This document shows positions 28,001-34,845 of a DNA stretch of 49,701 nt, one piece after another; within the stretch, counting starts at the first letter, position 1, and each line of letters opens with the position of its first letter. The position numbers and the translations under genes are program-made. This DNA is from Myxococcales bacterium (GTDB lineage: Bacteria; Myxococcota_A; UBA9042), in the NCBI GenBank assembly GCA_009692425.1, contig SHZF01000031.1, positions 1 to 49,701 on the forward strand, in the 5' to 3' direction. Under the pieces are notes generated by a model. The model did not search any database. It had not been told where the DNA came from and saw nothing but the letters and a program-made list of their open reading frames with translations.

Positions 28001-28282
28001 AAAGCCAGGCTGGTACAGGCCCCCACGCGGCTCGGAGCGCACGACTGCGCCGCGCAGCGACACCATCGGCCCGTCGTGCCCCTGTGGCTGCACCTGTACG
28101 TCGATGTGGGCACCGAGCTGCAGTTCCGTGCGACAGGCAAAGAACGCGCCCATCGGGCTCAAATTGGTGCACACCACTTCGAAACGCGACGAATTCGCGC
28201 TTGCGGTCGCCATCAACAGCACAGGGTGGCGAAAATATTTGCGGCGATCTTGGAACATCGTCCTCGTACCCGTTCCCGCCAT
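25037..28282 (-). CDS. PilZ-domain/Ser-Thr protein kinase fusion
   Basis: The protein has 1081 residues from ATG 28282; a second in-frame ATG (28258, MFQDRRKYFRHP) is as likely since neither has a good ribosome site. Residues about 9-120 form a PilZ domain with RRKYFRHP and NLSPMGAFF, the RxxxR and (D/N)xSxxG c-di-GMP motifs. About 680 residues of Ala/Pro/Thr-rich linker follow, including 17 Gly-Thr-(Thr/Ser)-Ala units. The kinase domain (about 805-1065) has LGQGGHGIVF, catalytic Lys in VVLKFM, HRDVKPDNVL, DFGLA and APEQ, so it should be active. No transmembrane helix is seen, so it is probably cytosolic. The layout suggests kinase activity set by c-di-GMP. It diverges from holB. Confidence 0.85.
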   Translation of the reverse strand: MAGTGTRTMFQDRRKYFRHPVLLMATASANSSRFEVVCTNLSPMGAFFACRTELQLGAHIDVQVQPQGHDGPMVSLRGAVVRSEPRGGLYQPGFAVLLHHVRCEAGAVPLRRLLREVFHLAEADTLVPESYGAVEFNVERWLAGGVEAIAAAHVPELAPTATRVGTPVQAPAAALDGMGPAGARPILGAASPTAGPGLNAMDLVGGAASPDVQIPFVDGPPAPVHVADPYGFTGVEPPPVRQELPIDVGGASSEFANTLQETPASDPDANARVEEASHGALDVAGQPTNARAYGPAATLAQTRNPAAGSAAPVARVFAAPADDRPAAALAEHVEAVRPPARVFAAQAHAAPADMATASAPAPDACISSEFDLPDGDLQPSADLKTLLGSAPTRPPSEGFGSRSDTAVSGTFDPGTGASMDLSLDPVPAAMRDAAPLRSTNEWPSAKRVQAARAHPATHEAPSLVAAPVAVAARHPASGIVRVSEAARLSEAGGALRRIVHGSDRFPAPERHHSTVTLAGSAARQSQPVVRPGATPIAPPAQAATPGLPRDAVQSTRAYTRGTTAGTTAGTTAGTTAGTTAGTTAGTTAGTSAGTTAGTTAGTSAGTTAGTSAGTTAGTSAGTSAGTRAEPVPAPAPPRIAASIVRRLASARVAPAAARAPLPDHALPASAPVPAQPSPAPTEFEHARPGRPQDASPSALVRARSAGTAPRRGTPAPEASVARVGPAATPSRAGPPQPAPNAGPRQSQVLGLVGSAVEVVPQPAKETTHAYTREQAVAVLAQQHQAAGKLLHATSRPIGDSWPAGVPTSLRERYGRLEHLGQGGHGIVFRALDRHLDRIVVLKFMASTQLSTEMARKYFLREVKLAASLNHPNIVHIYDIGEAERVLYYAMEYVDGVPLTAYLPQKAGMRDLSFLFSVVSQLCDALDNAHGQGILHRDVKPDNVLVAVDGTVKLFDFGLARVADEGFGEQSVLIGTPHYMAPEQLMGAKADYRADIYALGVLLFRALTGFLPFADDNLFAAQALQPVPDPRKFNAALPAGVVPIIEKLMAKKPEGRYTNCRDMAIELYTVLFVEAAGGWSHP
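26399..26602. repeat. 12-bp tandem repeat, 17 units
   Basis: Head-to-tail units close to gttcccgcagtg, 17 in all, with variants gtagttcccgcg and gaggtt-type in mixed order. On the minus strand they encode Gly-Thr-Thr-Ala, Gly-Thr-Ser-Ala or, once, Gly-Thr-Arg-Ala in the linker of the PilZ-kinase. The seven units at the high-coordinate end all encode the same Gly-Thr-Thr-Ala tetrapeptide, which points to recent expansion there. The frame is kept whatever the copy number. Confidence 0.9.
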
Positions 28283-28365
28283 TGTGCCATAGCCGGAGCC
28301 GGCATCAACACCTCCGGCTGCCGATGCGCTTGACCGGGCGCGCGCTCGGCGTGGACACTGCGCCG

Positions 28366-29439
28366 ATGGAGCCCGTCCCGCTCTCTGCCTTGCGCGGTCA
28401 TCGCGCCCAACTGGCCGTGCTGAGTCGCGCGGTGCTGGCCGACGGCTGCGCCCACGCGTGGCTGTTCAGCGGTCCACCCGGTGTCGGCAAGACGACGGCC
28501 GCCAGCGCCCTGCTCGGCGCGCTGGCGTGCACGAATCGCCCCCGGCCAACTGCCGACGCGTGCGGGAAGTGTCCGAGTTGCAGTGCGTTGCGCCGCGACG
28601 AACACCCCGACGTGAAGGTGCTGCGTCGCGACGGGCAGGTCATCAAGATCGAGCAGGTCCGCGAGGCGACCGCCCGGCTGCGGTACGCGCCCGTGGTTGC
28701 ACGCATCAAGGCGGTGCTGATCGAAGACGCGGAGACGCTGCATGAGACCGCCGGCAATGCGCTGCTCAAGTCGCTGGAGGAACCGGCGCGCGACGTGGTC
28801 TTCGTGCTGGTCACGAGCCGCCCGCAACTCTTGCTCGACACCATCCGCTCGCGCTGCCAAGGCCTGCGTTTCGCGGAATTGCCACCGGATGACGTCGCGG
28901 CCATCTTGCGCGCTGAGGGGCATACGCAGGATGCGGCGCGAATTGCCGCCGCCCTGGCGCAAGGCTCGCTGCACGAGGCACGCACGCTGTGCAATCCTCA
29001 GAGACTGCAGGCCGTTGACGATGTGGCGGCGTTCGTCGCCAGGCTTGGCCTGGGCCCGGCGACCGAGGCGGCGCTTTTCGTCGATCGGATTGCGGCGAGC
29101 CTCGACACGGGAGCGGAACACGGCAGCGACGACGGTGCGGTCCGGCGCGCGGACCTGACGCGCCCCGATGTGCTGTGGGTGGTCGACGTCGCACGCGCCG
29201 TGCTGCGCGACGCCCTGCTTCTCGATGCGGGCTTCGCCGCGGACGAACTGCCCTACCAGCGCCATGTTGACGCCCTGCGCGCGCTCGGGCAGCGTGTCGG
29301 GGCCCCGGCGCTCGCCCGGGTGCTGGACCGATGCCAGGAGTTGGACACGCGCATGGTGCTGAACCCGAACCCCCGCCTCGCACTCGCTGCACTGCTCACC
29401 GACGCAGGCGTGGCCGTCCGCAACACGGTGCGTCGCTGA
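28366..29439 (+). CDS. holB: DNA polymerase III delta-prime subunit
   Basis: From ATG 28366 the protein has 357 residues; ATG 28324 is an in-frame alternative and neither has a clear ribosome site. The AAA+ domain has Walker A GPPGVGKTT near 38, the zinc-binding CGKCPSC near 70 with an upstream Cys, a sensor region around VLIEDAETLHETAGNALLKSLEEP and the SRC motif in IRSRCQ. Downstream helices form the collar domain. The subunit belongs to the clamp-loader complex (tau/gamma, delta, delta-prime) that loads the beta clamp at the replication fork. The intact Walker A differs from E. coli delta-prime, but that is common in other bacteria. It diverges from the PilZ-kinase gene. Confidence 0.9.
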   Translation: MEPVPLSALRGHRAQLAVLSRAVLADGCAHAWLFSGPPGVGKTTAASALLGALACTNRPRPTADACGKCPSCSALRRDEHPDVKVLRRDGQVIKIEQVREATARLRYAPVVARIKAVLIEDAETLHETAGNALLKSLEEPARDVVFVLVTSRPQLLLDTIRSRCQGLRFAELPPDDVAAILRAEGHTQDAARIAAALAQGSLHEARTLCNPQRLQAVDDVAAFVARLGLGPATEAALFVDRIAASLDTGAEHGSDDGAVRRADLTRPDVLWVVDVARAVLRDALLLDAGFAADELPYQRHVDALRALGQRVGAPALARVLDRCQELDTRMVLNPNPRLALAALLTDAGVAVRNTVRR

Positions 29440-29570
29440 CATTCGCGACCATTTGGCGCAGACAGGGGCGAGTGCGATCCGCTATCCTGACGGGCGTGCT
29501 GCGTCCGATCGCCCTGCCGTGCGGCGGTGCGCGCGGTGCATGGCCTGCTAGTTGCACAACCGGAGACGCC

Positions 29571-32500
29571 ATGTCGCTTCCAACCTCCCGTTTGTACTTG
29601 GCAGTGCGCCGCCCCGGGGCGGCCGTGTTGGTGGCGGCCGTGTTGGTGGCGGCCGCGGCATGCTCGGGCGACGACGTTGCGGTCCAAGGCGGCCCCAGCG
29701 ACGCGCTGGGGGCCGGCGGCACCGTGGGACTGGACGGCGGATTGGCGGACGCGGCGGGCGCAACTGTGCCTGGCAAGGACGCTGTGGGCGCGGATGCTTC
29801 GGCCGCCGACGCGAGTGCGCCGCGAGCCGACGGCGGCGGCGCCCCGGGTGGTTGCCGCCCCGACGAATGCGCGATCGGCGATGCCTGTGTGGCAAACCAG
29901 ACGGTCAACCCAGCCAATCCCTGCCAACGCTGCCTCGTGCTCGCGGGCGCCAGCAACTGGACGGCGGCCAACGAGGCGCAGCCCTGCGACGATGGCAACG
30001 CTTGCACCCAAAGCGACGCCTGCGCGGCCGGGACTTGCGCAGGTCTGGGCCTGCCGTGCGCAGACGCCTCGCCTTGCACTGCCGACTCGTGCGACGCCAC
30101 CTCTGGCAGTTGCGTGCACCTGCCCAGCGCAGCGACGTGCGACGACGCGAGCGCCTGCACCGTCGGCGATGCGTGTGCGGACGGCAAGTGCGCAGCCGGC
30201 AAGGCACTCGCGTGCGACGACGGCAACCCTTGCACGCTCGACACGTGCGGCCCGGTCGTGGGCTGCGAGGCTGCCGCTCACGATGCAGCCTGCGACGACG
30301 GGAACGCGTGCACGAAGGCCGACGCCTGCAAGGCGGGCACGTGCGGCGCGGGCACGCCGCTGGACTGCGACGACGCCGACGTGTGCACGGTCGATTCGTG
30401 CAACGCCAAGGTCGGCTGCCAACACAAGTCAGTCGCCCCGAAGTGTCTCGACAACAACCCATGCACCGACGAGGGCTGCGACAAGAAGCTCGGCTGCGTC
30501 TACCCGGCGAACGCGAAGCCGTGCGACGACGGCTCGCTTTGTACGGCAGCCGATGCGTGCAAGGACACGGTGTGCCTTGGCGCCGTGCTGCCCATCGACG
30601 ACGCCAACCCGTGCACCTACGACACTTGCGACCCCAAGGTCGGGGTGAGCCATGGCGCGAACGCGGCACCGTGCGACGACGGCAACGCGTGCACCGTCGG
30701 CGACACCTGCGCTGCGGCGACGTGCGTCAAGGGCGCCAACGCGCTGCCCTGCGACGATCAGAATCCGTGCACGGACGACGCCTGCGACCCGGTCAAGGCG
30801 TGCGTGTCGGTGCCCAACGCGTCCACCTGCACCGACGGCAACGTGTGCACGGTCGGCGACGTGTGCAGCGCGGCGACGTGCGCGGGCAAGAAGCTCGACT
30901 GCGACGACGGCAACAAGTGCACCGACGATTCGTGTGACGCAAAGGCCGGCTGCAAGCACGCGGTCATCGTGTCGAACGCGTGCCGGCCGCAGATCATCGT
31001 GGACTACCCGCCGCGCGCGGCGACGCTGACCGAAGTGGCCGGCAAGGTCACGGTCAAGGGCAAGGTCGCCTCGGGCGCGGGGCCGATCGTGACGTTCCAG
31101 TTGAACGGCAAGGACGTCGCCGTCGGCGCCGGCGGAGTGTTCTCGACGACGCTGCAGGCCAAGCCGGGCGGCAACACCCTCGTGTTCGTGGCGAAGGACG
31201 ATCACCAGGGCGAAAAGAAGCGCGTGCAGTCCTTCCTGTGGTCGACGACGTACTTCAAGCCAGTGCTCGAAGTGGCGAAATCGGGCATGGTCGACGTGGG
31301 CTTGGGCTTCTGGCTCAGCCAGGCCGTGATCGACGACGGTGATCACAGCTTGCCGGCGAACGATCTCGCTACGATCTTCGAACTCTACCTGAAGACGATC
31401 GATCTCAACAAGCTGATCGGCGGCACGGCTTTCGAGTTCAACGCGCTGGGCAAGTGGAAGCTCACGCTCTCGAACCTGAAGAACGCCCCGCCGACCGTGA
31501 CCCTCAAGTCGCAGCCCGGCGGCATGCACATGGTGGCGACCTTCTCCAATGTGACGGCCGACATCTTGCTGGACCCGCCGACCGGCCAAAACCTCAAGGG
31601 AACGATGACGTTGTCGAGCATCGCGATCACGACAGACGTCGTTTCGAGTGTGACCCCCGACCACAAGATCGCGGTCGCCATGACCAATACCGACGTCAAG
31701 CTGAACGGCCTCAACGTGAAATTCACCGGGCTGGCCGGAGCGCTCGTCGGGACCATCATCAACCTGCTGCAAGGTGTCATCAAGCCGTCGATCGAGAAGG
31801 CGTTCGAGGATCAGGTCGTCAAGGCGCTGGCACCCGCGCTGGGGTCGGCGCTCAATGCGCTGCTGCTGGATACCTCGTTCGAGGTCACGAAACTCGATGG
31901 GTCCGGCGCCAAGATCAAGGTGTTCCTGCAGACGGACGCGTCGAAGGTCGTGTTCGAGGCGGCGGGCGGTGCATTTCTCGAGCGCGCACGGGCGGCGGCG
32001 AAAAAGGCGATCGCGTACGACAACCTCGGCGTGCCGGGCCGCATCGGGTGCGGCAACGGCGTGCAGGCGCTCGCGATGCTCAAGACCTCGCCGCTCGAGA
32101 TCGGCATCGCAGACGACACGTTCAACGAACTGCTGTTTGCGACGTGGACGGGGGGGCTCTACGAGTTCCCGGTGCCGGCGTCGATGCTCGGCAACGTGGA
32201 CCTCCAGCAATACGGTGTGTCGGACTTGACGATGAAGGTGAGCGCAATGTTGGCTCCCACGCTCGACGACTGCAACACTAAGGCGGAGTTGGACGCGCAC
32301 ATCGGCGACTTTCGCGTCGATGCCAAGCTCAAGCTGCTCGGGGCCCCGATGGACGTGATCATCTACGTGACGTTCAAGGCCGGCGTCGAGATCAAGGTCG
32401 CGGCCGGCGCGGTCGGCATCGCGCTCACGAAGGTGAAGGCGTCGGACCTCGAGGTCAACGTGGCGCAGGACAACCTCGTGGCGTCCGAAAAAGTGCTTGA

Positions 32501-32696
32501 GAAGTTGGTGGCGGAGAACCTGCTGACTGGGCTGGTTGCGCAACTCGGCGGCTCGGCGCTCGGCTCGTTCCCGCTGCCGGCAATCGACCTGTCTGCGGCA
32601 CTGCCGAGCTTGCCGAAGGGTACGGCGATTGCGATCGCGCCCAAGCAGGTGACGCGCAAGGACGGCAACTCGATCGTCGGGGGGACGCTGAAATGA
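29571..32696 (+). CDS. Cys-repeat lipoprotein with TULIP/BPI-like C-terminal half
   Basis: From ATG 29571 (GGAG six bases upstream) the protein has 1041 residues. Lipobox AAAC (Cys about 27), then an Ala/Gly/Asp-rich stalk, then about 13 CDDGNxCT-type Cys repeats (residues about 110-470). Residues about 475-560 look like an Ig-like domain (TEVAGKVTVKGKVASG, GGNTLVFVAKDD). The last 475 residues resemble a TULIP (BPI/LBP-like) lipid-binding fold. They are long amphipathic beta-strands, a first half ending in a helix (TIINLLQGVIKPSIEKAFED), a Pro-rich crossover (YEFPVPASML) and a second half ending in a helix, FPLPAIDLS and a final strand (TAIAIAPKQVTRKDG). The fold call is from pattern, not a search. 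The stop overlaps the next gene by four bases (ATGA), so the two proteins are probably made together. Confidence 0.75.
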   Translation: MSLPTSRLYLAVRRPGAAVLVAAVLVAAAACSGDDVAVQGGPSDALGAGGTVGLDGGLADAAGATVPGKDAVGADASAADASAPRADGGGAPGGCRPDECAIGDACVANQTVNPANPCQRCLVLAGASNWTAANEAQPCDDGNACTQSDACAAGTCAGLGLPCADASPCTADSCDATSGSCVHLPSAATCDDASACTVGDACADGKCAAGKALACDDGNPCTLDTCGPVVGCEAAAHDAACDDGNACTKADACKAGTCGAGTPLDCDDADVCTVDSCNAKVGCQHKSVAPKCLDNNPCTDEGCDKKLGCVYPANAKPCDDGSLCTAADACKDTVCLGAVLPIDDANPCTYDTCDPKVGVSHGANAAPCDDGNACTVGDTCAAATCVKGANALPCDDQNPCTDDACDPVKACVSVPNASTCTDGNVCTVGDVCSAATCAGKKLDCDDGNKCTDDSCDAKAGCKHAVIVSNACRPQIIVDYPPRAATLTEVAGKVTVKGKVASGAGPIVTFQLNGKDVAVGAGGVFSTTLQAKPGGNTLVFVAKDDHQGEKKRVQSFLWSTTYFKPVLEVAKSGMVDVGLGFWLSQAVIDDGDHSLPANDLATIFELYLKTIDLNKLIGGTAFEFNALGKWKLTLSNLKNAPPTVTLKSQPGGMHMVATFSNVTADILLDPPTGQNLKGTMTLSSIAITTDVVSSVTPDHKIAVAMTNTDVKLNGLNVKFTGLAGALVGTIINLLQGVIKPSIEKAFEDQVVKALAPALGSALNALLLDTSFEVTKLDGSGAKIKVFLQTDASKVVFEAAGGAFLERARAAAKKAIAYDNLGVPGRIGCGNGVQALAMLKTSPLEIGIADDTFNELLFATWTGGLYEFPVPASMLGNVDLQQYGVSDLTMKVSAMLAPTLDDCNTKAELDAHIGDFRVDAKLKLLGAPMDVIIYVTFKAGVEIKVAAGAVGIALTKVKASDLEVNVAQDNLVASEKVLEKLVAENLLTGLVAQLGGSALGSFPLPAIDLSAALPSLPKGTAIAIAPKQVTRKDGNSIVGGTLK

Positions 32697-34732
32697 CGCG
32701 ACCGGGACAGGCATGGGCGGCGGCGTGGGCGGTGGGTGCGCTGAGTTGGGCGTGCACCGGCGTCGATCCGGCGGCGGGTCCCGGGCTCGGGTCGGCAGCT
32801 TCAGACGGCGGGGTGATCGGCAGCGACGGCGCGGTGGGCGACACGGCTGGGGCCGCCGGCGCAACGGATGGCGCACCCCGCAGCGATGGGGGCGTAGGTC
32901 CAGACGCCACAGCGCGGGCCAGCGACGCGCTTGGTGCGGCCCAGGAGACCGCGGACGCACCCGGCTGTAGCGCCGAACAGGCCAAGAAGTGCGCCGATGG
33001 GCTGGCCTGCACGGCCGACGCTTGTGTGGCCGGTGTCTGCCAGTGGACCTTGGTCGCCGGCCACTGCTTCGTCGGCGGCACCTGCGCCGTTGCGGGCGCG
33101 GCAAACCCGGCCCAGGCCTGCCAGCGCTGCGACCCGGTTGCCAATGCCAAGGCGTGGTCGCTCGCCCCCGACGCCACCGCGTGCGACGACGGCACGGCGT
33201 GCTCGTTCGACGACGCCTGCAAGGGTGGCAAGTGCGGCGGGCAACCGGTCGTGTGCGGCGACGGCAATCCGTGTACGGCCGACACGTGCGACAAGACGAA
33301 GGGCTGCCTGTATCCGCCGACGCTCGGTTCGACGGCGTGCGACGATGGCAGCGCGTGCTCGGTGGCCGACCACTGCAGCGCGGGCCAGTGTGCCGGCAAG
33401 CTTACGGTGTGCGACGACAAGAATCCGTGTACCGACGACGCGTGTGATTCCAAGACCGGCTGCGGGGCCAAGCCGAACCTCGCGCCGTGCTCCGACGGCG
33501 ACGCCTGCAGTGCGGGCGATGCCTGCCAGGGCGGCACCTGTCAGGGCGGCCCGCTGCCCAACTGCGACGACGGCAACGTGTGCTCGCTCGACTCCTGCGA
33601 GGTTGGGGTGGGCTGCTACCACCTGCCGGTGCAGAGTCCATGCTGCGTCGGCCAGACGTCGAAATGTGACGACGGCAAGCCGTGCACGAACGACTTGTGC
33701 GACGGCAGCGGCTGCAAGCACGAGCCCAACACGGCCCCCTGCGACGATGGCAACGCGTGTACGGGCGGCGACGCGTGCCAGGGCGGCGCGTGCACTGGCA
33801 CGAAGGCGGCCGTGTGCGACGACAAGAACCCATGCACTGCAGACACGTGCACGGCCAAGACCGGCTGCCAGCACCAGGCGACGGGCAACGGCACGGCGTG
33901 CGACGACGGCAGCGCTTGTACAAAGGACGACAAGTGCACGGGCGGCACCTGCGCGGGCAGTGGGTCGTGCGCGTGTACGCCGGTGTTCAGCACCGCGGCA
34001 GCCAAGCTGAACACGGTCCTCATCGGCTCCGGCGGCAAGCCGGGCGAGGGCCTGGACGTCGACGAGAACCCGGCCACGTGCGCGCCCGGCGATTGCTCTG
34101 CGGGCATCGACAACGCACTGTCGGCGCTCGGCTCGTTCGCCAACCCGCAACTCGACAAGGCGGTGCAGTCCGGGTCGCTGGCGCTCGTGCTGGAACTGAA
34201 GGAGTTCAAGCAGGGCCCCATCAACCTCGCGCTCTACTCTGCCAAGCTCGACCCGAAAAACGCCACGTGCAAGTTCATGACCGAGTCGTGTGCGTGGCGC
34301 GTGGACCCGAAGATGCTCGACCCGGTCTCGTGCAAGGCTCTCGTCGGACTGCCCGGCACGCTGGTGGGCACCCAGTTGAAGGCGGGCGGCAAGAGCACGA
34401 GCTTTCCGTTCTCGATTCCGCTCCAAGGGGGCGCCGCGCTGAAGGTGACGATCTACGCGGCCCGCGTGCACGCCACGGTGACGCTGGCAGACGGCAAGAT
34501 GACAGCACTGGACGGCGTACTGGCGGGTGCGGTGCCGAAGACCGAACTCGTCGCCGCGCTCGACGCCCTGCCCGACGACGGCAGCCTGCCGATCTCGAAA
34601 GACGACTTGAAAGGCCTGCTCAACGCGCTCGTTCAAAACGACATCGACCTCGACGGCGACGGCAAGAAGGATGCGGCGTCAATCGGCCTCAAGCTCAAGG
34701 GGATTGCCGGGACGCTGGCGGGCACCTACTGA
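32693..34732 (+). CDS. Cys-repeat lipoprotein, partner of TULIP-like protein
   Basis: ATG 32693 overlaps the upstream stop by four bases, a sign of translational coupling. The 679 residues begin with a signal peptide ending in SWAC (Cys about 21) and a Gly/Ala/Asp-rich stalk. About 11 CDDGxxCT-type repeats (residues about 100-430) follow, with one CQRC motif shared with the upstream protein. The last 250 residues are a beta-rich domain of unknown type: LNTVLIGSGGKPGEGLD, a LALVLELKEF strand, two Cys (CKFMTESC), FPFSIPLQGGAALKVTIYAARVHATV and a Ca-like loop DIDLDGDGKKD before the terminal AGTLAGTY. Both genes share stalk and repeat style and likely act together at the surface. Specific function unknown. 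Confidence 0.75.
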   Translation: MTRPGQAWAAAWAVGALSWACTGVDPAAGPGLGSAASDGGVIGSDGAVGDTAGAAGATDGAPRSDGGVGPDATARASDALGAAQETADAPGCSAEQAKKCADGLACTADACVAGVCQWTLVAGHCFVGGTCAVAGAANPAQACQRCDPVANAKAWSLAPDATACDDGTACSFDDACKGGKCGGQPVVCGDGNPCTADTCDKTKGCLYPPTLGSTACDDGSACSVADHCSAGQCAGKLTVCDDKNPCTDDACDSKTGCGAKPNLAPCSDGDACSAGDACQGGTCQGGPLPNCDDGNVCSLDSCEVGVGCYHLPVQSPCCVGQTSKCDDGKPCTNDLCDGSGCKHEPNTAPCDDGNACTGGDACQGGACTGTKAAVCDDKNPCTADTCTAKTGCQHQATGNGTACDDGSACTKDDKCTGGTCAGSGSCACTPVFSTAAAKLNTVLIGSGGKPGEGLDVDENPATCAPGDCSAGIDNALSALGSFANPQLDKAVQSGSLALVLELKEFKQGPINLALYSAKLDPKNATCKFMTESCAWRVDPKMLDPVSCKALVGLPGTLVGTQLKAGGKSTSFPFSIPLQGGAALKVTIYAARVHATVTLADGKMTALDGVLAGAVPKTELVAALDALPDDGSLPISKDDLKGLLNALVQNDIDLDGDGKKDAASIGLKLKGIAGTLAGTY

Positions 34733-34770
34733 AGCGCGGCGGGCGCTGGACCAGTACCCGCTAGTACCAA

Positions 34771-34839
34771 GACACAGGTGTTTTGACCGGTTGCAGTGCG
34801 GTCACGTGTATCCTTTCGATCGGTCATAATCCCTGTGTC
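34771..34839. terminator. Nested inverted repeats between convergent genes
   Basis: gacacagg (34771-34778) pairs perfectly with cctgtgtc (34832-34839) and encloses a second hairpin, gaccg (34785-34789) with cggtc (34799-34803) around a nine-base loop. A second cggtc copy lies near 34821. The structure fills the 113-base gap between the ends of the convergent lipoprotein (34732) and kinase (34846) genes. A bidirectional terminator or mRNA 3' structure is the simplest reading. A T-run (tttt at 34781-34784) lies inside, not after, the stem. Confidence 0.45.
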
Positions 34840-34845
34840 GGACAA

